A stretch of 6,829 nucleotides of DNA, from positions 1-6,829 of the forward strand of contig CAMNYG010000068.1 in the NCBI GenBank assembly GCA_946570335.1. Direction: 5' to 3'. The translations under genes and the position numbers were made by a program. Positions 6,044 to 6,829 of this stretch are shown in pieces (the first letter of the stretch is position 1; every line of letters starts with the position of its first letter). Source of the DNA: an uncultured Dietzia sp. GTDB lineage: Bacteria > Actinomycetota > Actinomycetes > Mycobacteriales > Mycobacteriaceae. The notes under the pieces were generated by a model. It had not been told where the DNA came from and did no database searches. It saw only the letters and a list, made by a program, of their open reading frames with translations.

Positions 6044-6127
6044 AGCGTTCGGGACGGCCTCGCCGGTTCGTCCTTCCTCCGTGGCGGTGGGGGAGCACCA
6101 TGGTGACCACCCGGCAGGAGGAGCAGC

Positions 6128-6619
6128 ATGGACGCCCACGAGACCGATGAGCGTGGCGAGACGGAGGCCCACCGCATCGATCGCAACTGGATCGAACTCC
6201 TGCAGGAGTTGCGCATCGTTCAGACCGGCGGGCAGGTGCTCACCGGATTCCTGTTGGTCGTGCCGTTCCAGGATCGTTTCGCAGACATCAACGCTGGCGC
6301 GCGTGCCGTCTATCTGGTGATCCTGGCGCTGGCTCTGGTTTCGACGGTGACGCTGCTGGCACCGGTGATGATCCACCGTGCGGTCTTTCGCTCGCACCGC
6401 AAGGACCGGGTGCTGCGGATGTCCGCGGCGTTGACTCGGGCGGGGCTGACGATCTTGTCTTTCGCGATGGTCGGTCTGGTGGGGCTCATCTTCAGCTTGG
6501 TGGTGGGGCCCGGATGGGGTGGCGTAGCCGCGGCCGTGATGGCAGCCCTCGTGGCGGTCATGCTGTTCTCTCTCCCCCTCAGTGTCCGCCGCCGAACGGC
6601 GACGAACCCCTACGTCTGA
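6128..6619 (+). CDS. DUF6328-like small integral membrane protein
   Basis: A 163-residue protein. After a polar, acidic N-terminus (1-19) comes the block RNWIELLQELRIVQTGGQVLTGFLLVVPFQDRF (19-51), which I recognise as the conserved core of the actinobacterial DUF6328 family, sometimes annotated without proof as a sodium:proton antiporter. Four predicted helices lie at about 30-47, 60-82, 103-127 and 130-150. A basic loop HRAVFRSHRKDRVLR (83-97) sits between helices 2 and 3, probably on the cytoplasmic side. The tail VRRRTATNPYV is also basic. AGGAGG lies 6 nt before the ATG, which fixes the start. It is a separate unit: the strong hairpin at 5913-5959 precedes it and a convergent gene follows. 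The biological role of the family is unknown to me; an antiporter role is unlikely at this size. Confidence 0.87.
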   Translation: MDAHETDERGETEAHRIDRNWIELLQELRIVQTGGQVLTGFLLVVPFQDRFADINAGARAVYLVILALALVSTVTLLAPVMIHRAVFRSHRKDRVLRMSAALTRAGLTILSFAMVGLVGLIFSLVVGPGWGGVAAAVMAALVAVMLFSLPLSVRRRTATNPYV

Positions 6620-6628
6620 CGGTGGGGC

Positions 6629-6648
6629 CCGGAGCTCCGGAGACGGAG
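6629..6648. terminator. Overlapping small dyads between convergent genes, possible weak terminator
   Basis: The 49-bp gap between the two stop codons contains a 12-bp perfect palindrome CCGGAGCTCCGG (6629-6640). Overlapping it is CTCCG-GAGA-CGGAG (6635-6648), a 5-bp stem with a GNRA-type tetraloop. The position fits a bidirectional transcription end, but the stems are short and no T-run is present. Confidence 0.3.
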
Positions 6649-6668
6649 ACTTCCGAGGTGGCGGCAGT

Positions 6669-6829
6669 TCACAGATCCCCCGGCAGCTTGTCCCGGCGGA
6701 CGTCTCGCCAGACCGGCTGGCGCATGTGGCCTGCATCGGTGAAGCCTTGGTGGCGGACTTCCACCACGAGTTTCGGCAGCACCCAGTTCGCGTCGCGTCG
6801 GATGTCGGGGGCGAGCTCGCCGACGAACG
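6669..6829 (-). CDS. ATP-dependent DNA ligase, C-terminal fragment (N-terminus outside window)
   Basis: The last 52 codons of a minus-strand gene entering from the right edge; TGA stop at 6671-6669. The visible peptide includes WVLPKLVVEVRHQGFTDAG followed by MRQPVWRDVRRDKLPGDL. This is the end of the OB-fold domain of ATP-dependent DNA ligases: the W-x-x-P-x-LVVEV strand, then a T-x-x-G-x-x-R-x-P-x-x-R-x-x-R-x-D-K ending. The same C-terminus occurs in stand-alone ligases (LigC type) and in ligase modules of LigD, which seal DNA nicks and serve end-joining repair in actinobacteria. Which of these it is cannot be decided because the nucleotidyltransferase core and any polymerase or nuclease domain lie outside. 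It is convergent with the DUF6328-like gene, and no functional link is suggested. Confidence 0.82.
   Translation of the reverse strand, partial: FVGELAPDIRRDANWVLPKLVVEVRHQGFTDAGHMRQPVWRDVRRDKLPGDL

Noticed and set aside
5814..6320. Plus-strand frame across the operon hairpin and the DUF6328-like start
   Set aside because: It would translate through the perfect hairpin and has no ribosome site. Its Ser/Arg/Pro-rich product has no homology signal I recognise.
5966..6736. 256-residue minus-strand frame spanning the DUF6328-like gene and the ligase end
   Set aside because: It crosses the stop of the ligase in another frame, is Arg/His/Gln-rich without motifs, and overlaps two genes with recognisable conserved sequence.
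1..6829. Mobile element, tRNA, rRNA or CRISPR content
   Set aside because: No transposase or integrase motifs, terminal repeats with target duplications, tRNA-like cloverleaf or regularly spaced repeats were seen on either strand.

Overview
The window is a high-GC (roughly two-thirds G+C or more), gene-dense stretch of bacterial chromosome. Its codon bias, GTG start, protein families (GAF/PucR regulator, DUF6328-like membrane protein, ATP-dependent DNA ligase C-terminus) and long hairpin terminator without a U-tract point to an actinobacterium. A Mycobacteriales relative such as Dietzia, Gordonia or Rhodococcus is my best guess, but genus cannot be fixed from the sequence alone.

Layout. On the minus strand, reading leftward, an enoyl-CoA hydratase (2104-1325) is followed 2 nt later by a GAF/PucR-type transcriptional regulator (1322 to beyond base 1; its C-terminal DNA-binding end is outside the window). 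Diverging from it on the plus strand are a medium-chain-type acyl-CoA synthetase (2214-3860), a sodium:solute symporter family permease (3895-5448) and a small four-helix membrane protein (5441-5887) whose start codon overlaps the symporter stop. A perfect 19-bp-stem hairpin (5913-5959) closes this operon. An unrelated segment follows: a leader with two further inverted repeats, a DUF6328-like membrane protein (6128-6619) and, convergent on the minus strand, the last 52 codons of an ATP-dependent DNA ligase (6829-6669).

How the genes fit together. The five genes 1-5887 look like one divergently transcribed catabolic module. The symporter, possibly with the small membrane protein as partner, would import an organic acid. 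The synthetase would convert it to a CoA thioester, the hydratase would hydrate an enoyl-CoA intermediate, and the GAF/PucR protein would sense substrate or product and control both arms. The 109-bp divergent control region holds a 22-bp near-perfect palindrome (arms CAATGGGGA / TCTCCATTG) that covers the predicted hydratase -10 element and clips the predicted synthetase -35 element, which is where a shared operator would be expected. The substrate cannot be read from the sequence.

The points most worth following up are the overlapping four-helix protein as a candidate symporter subunit, the palindromic operator, and the paired inverted repeats in front of the DUF6328-like gene.
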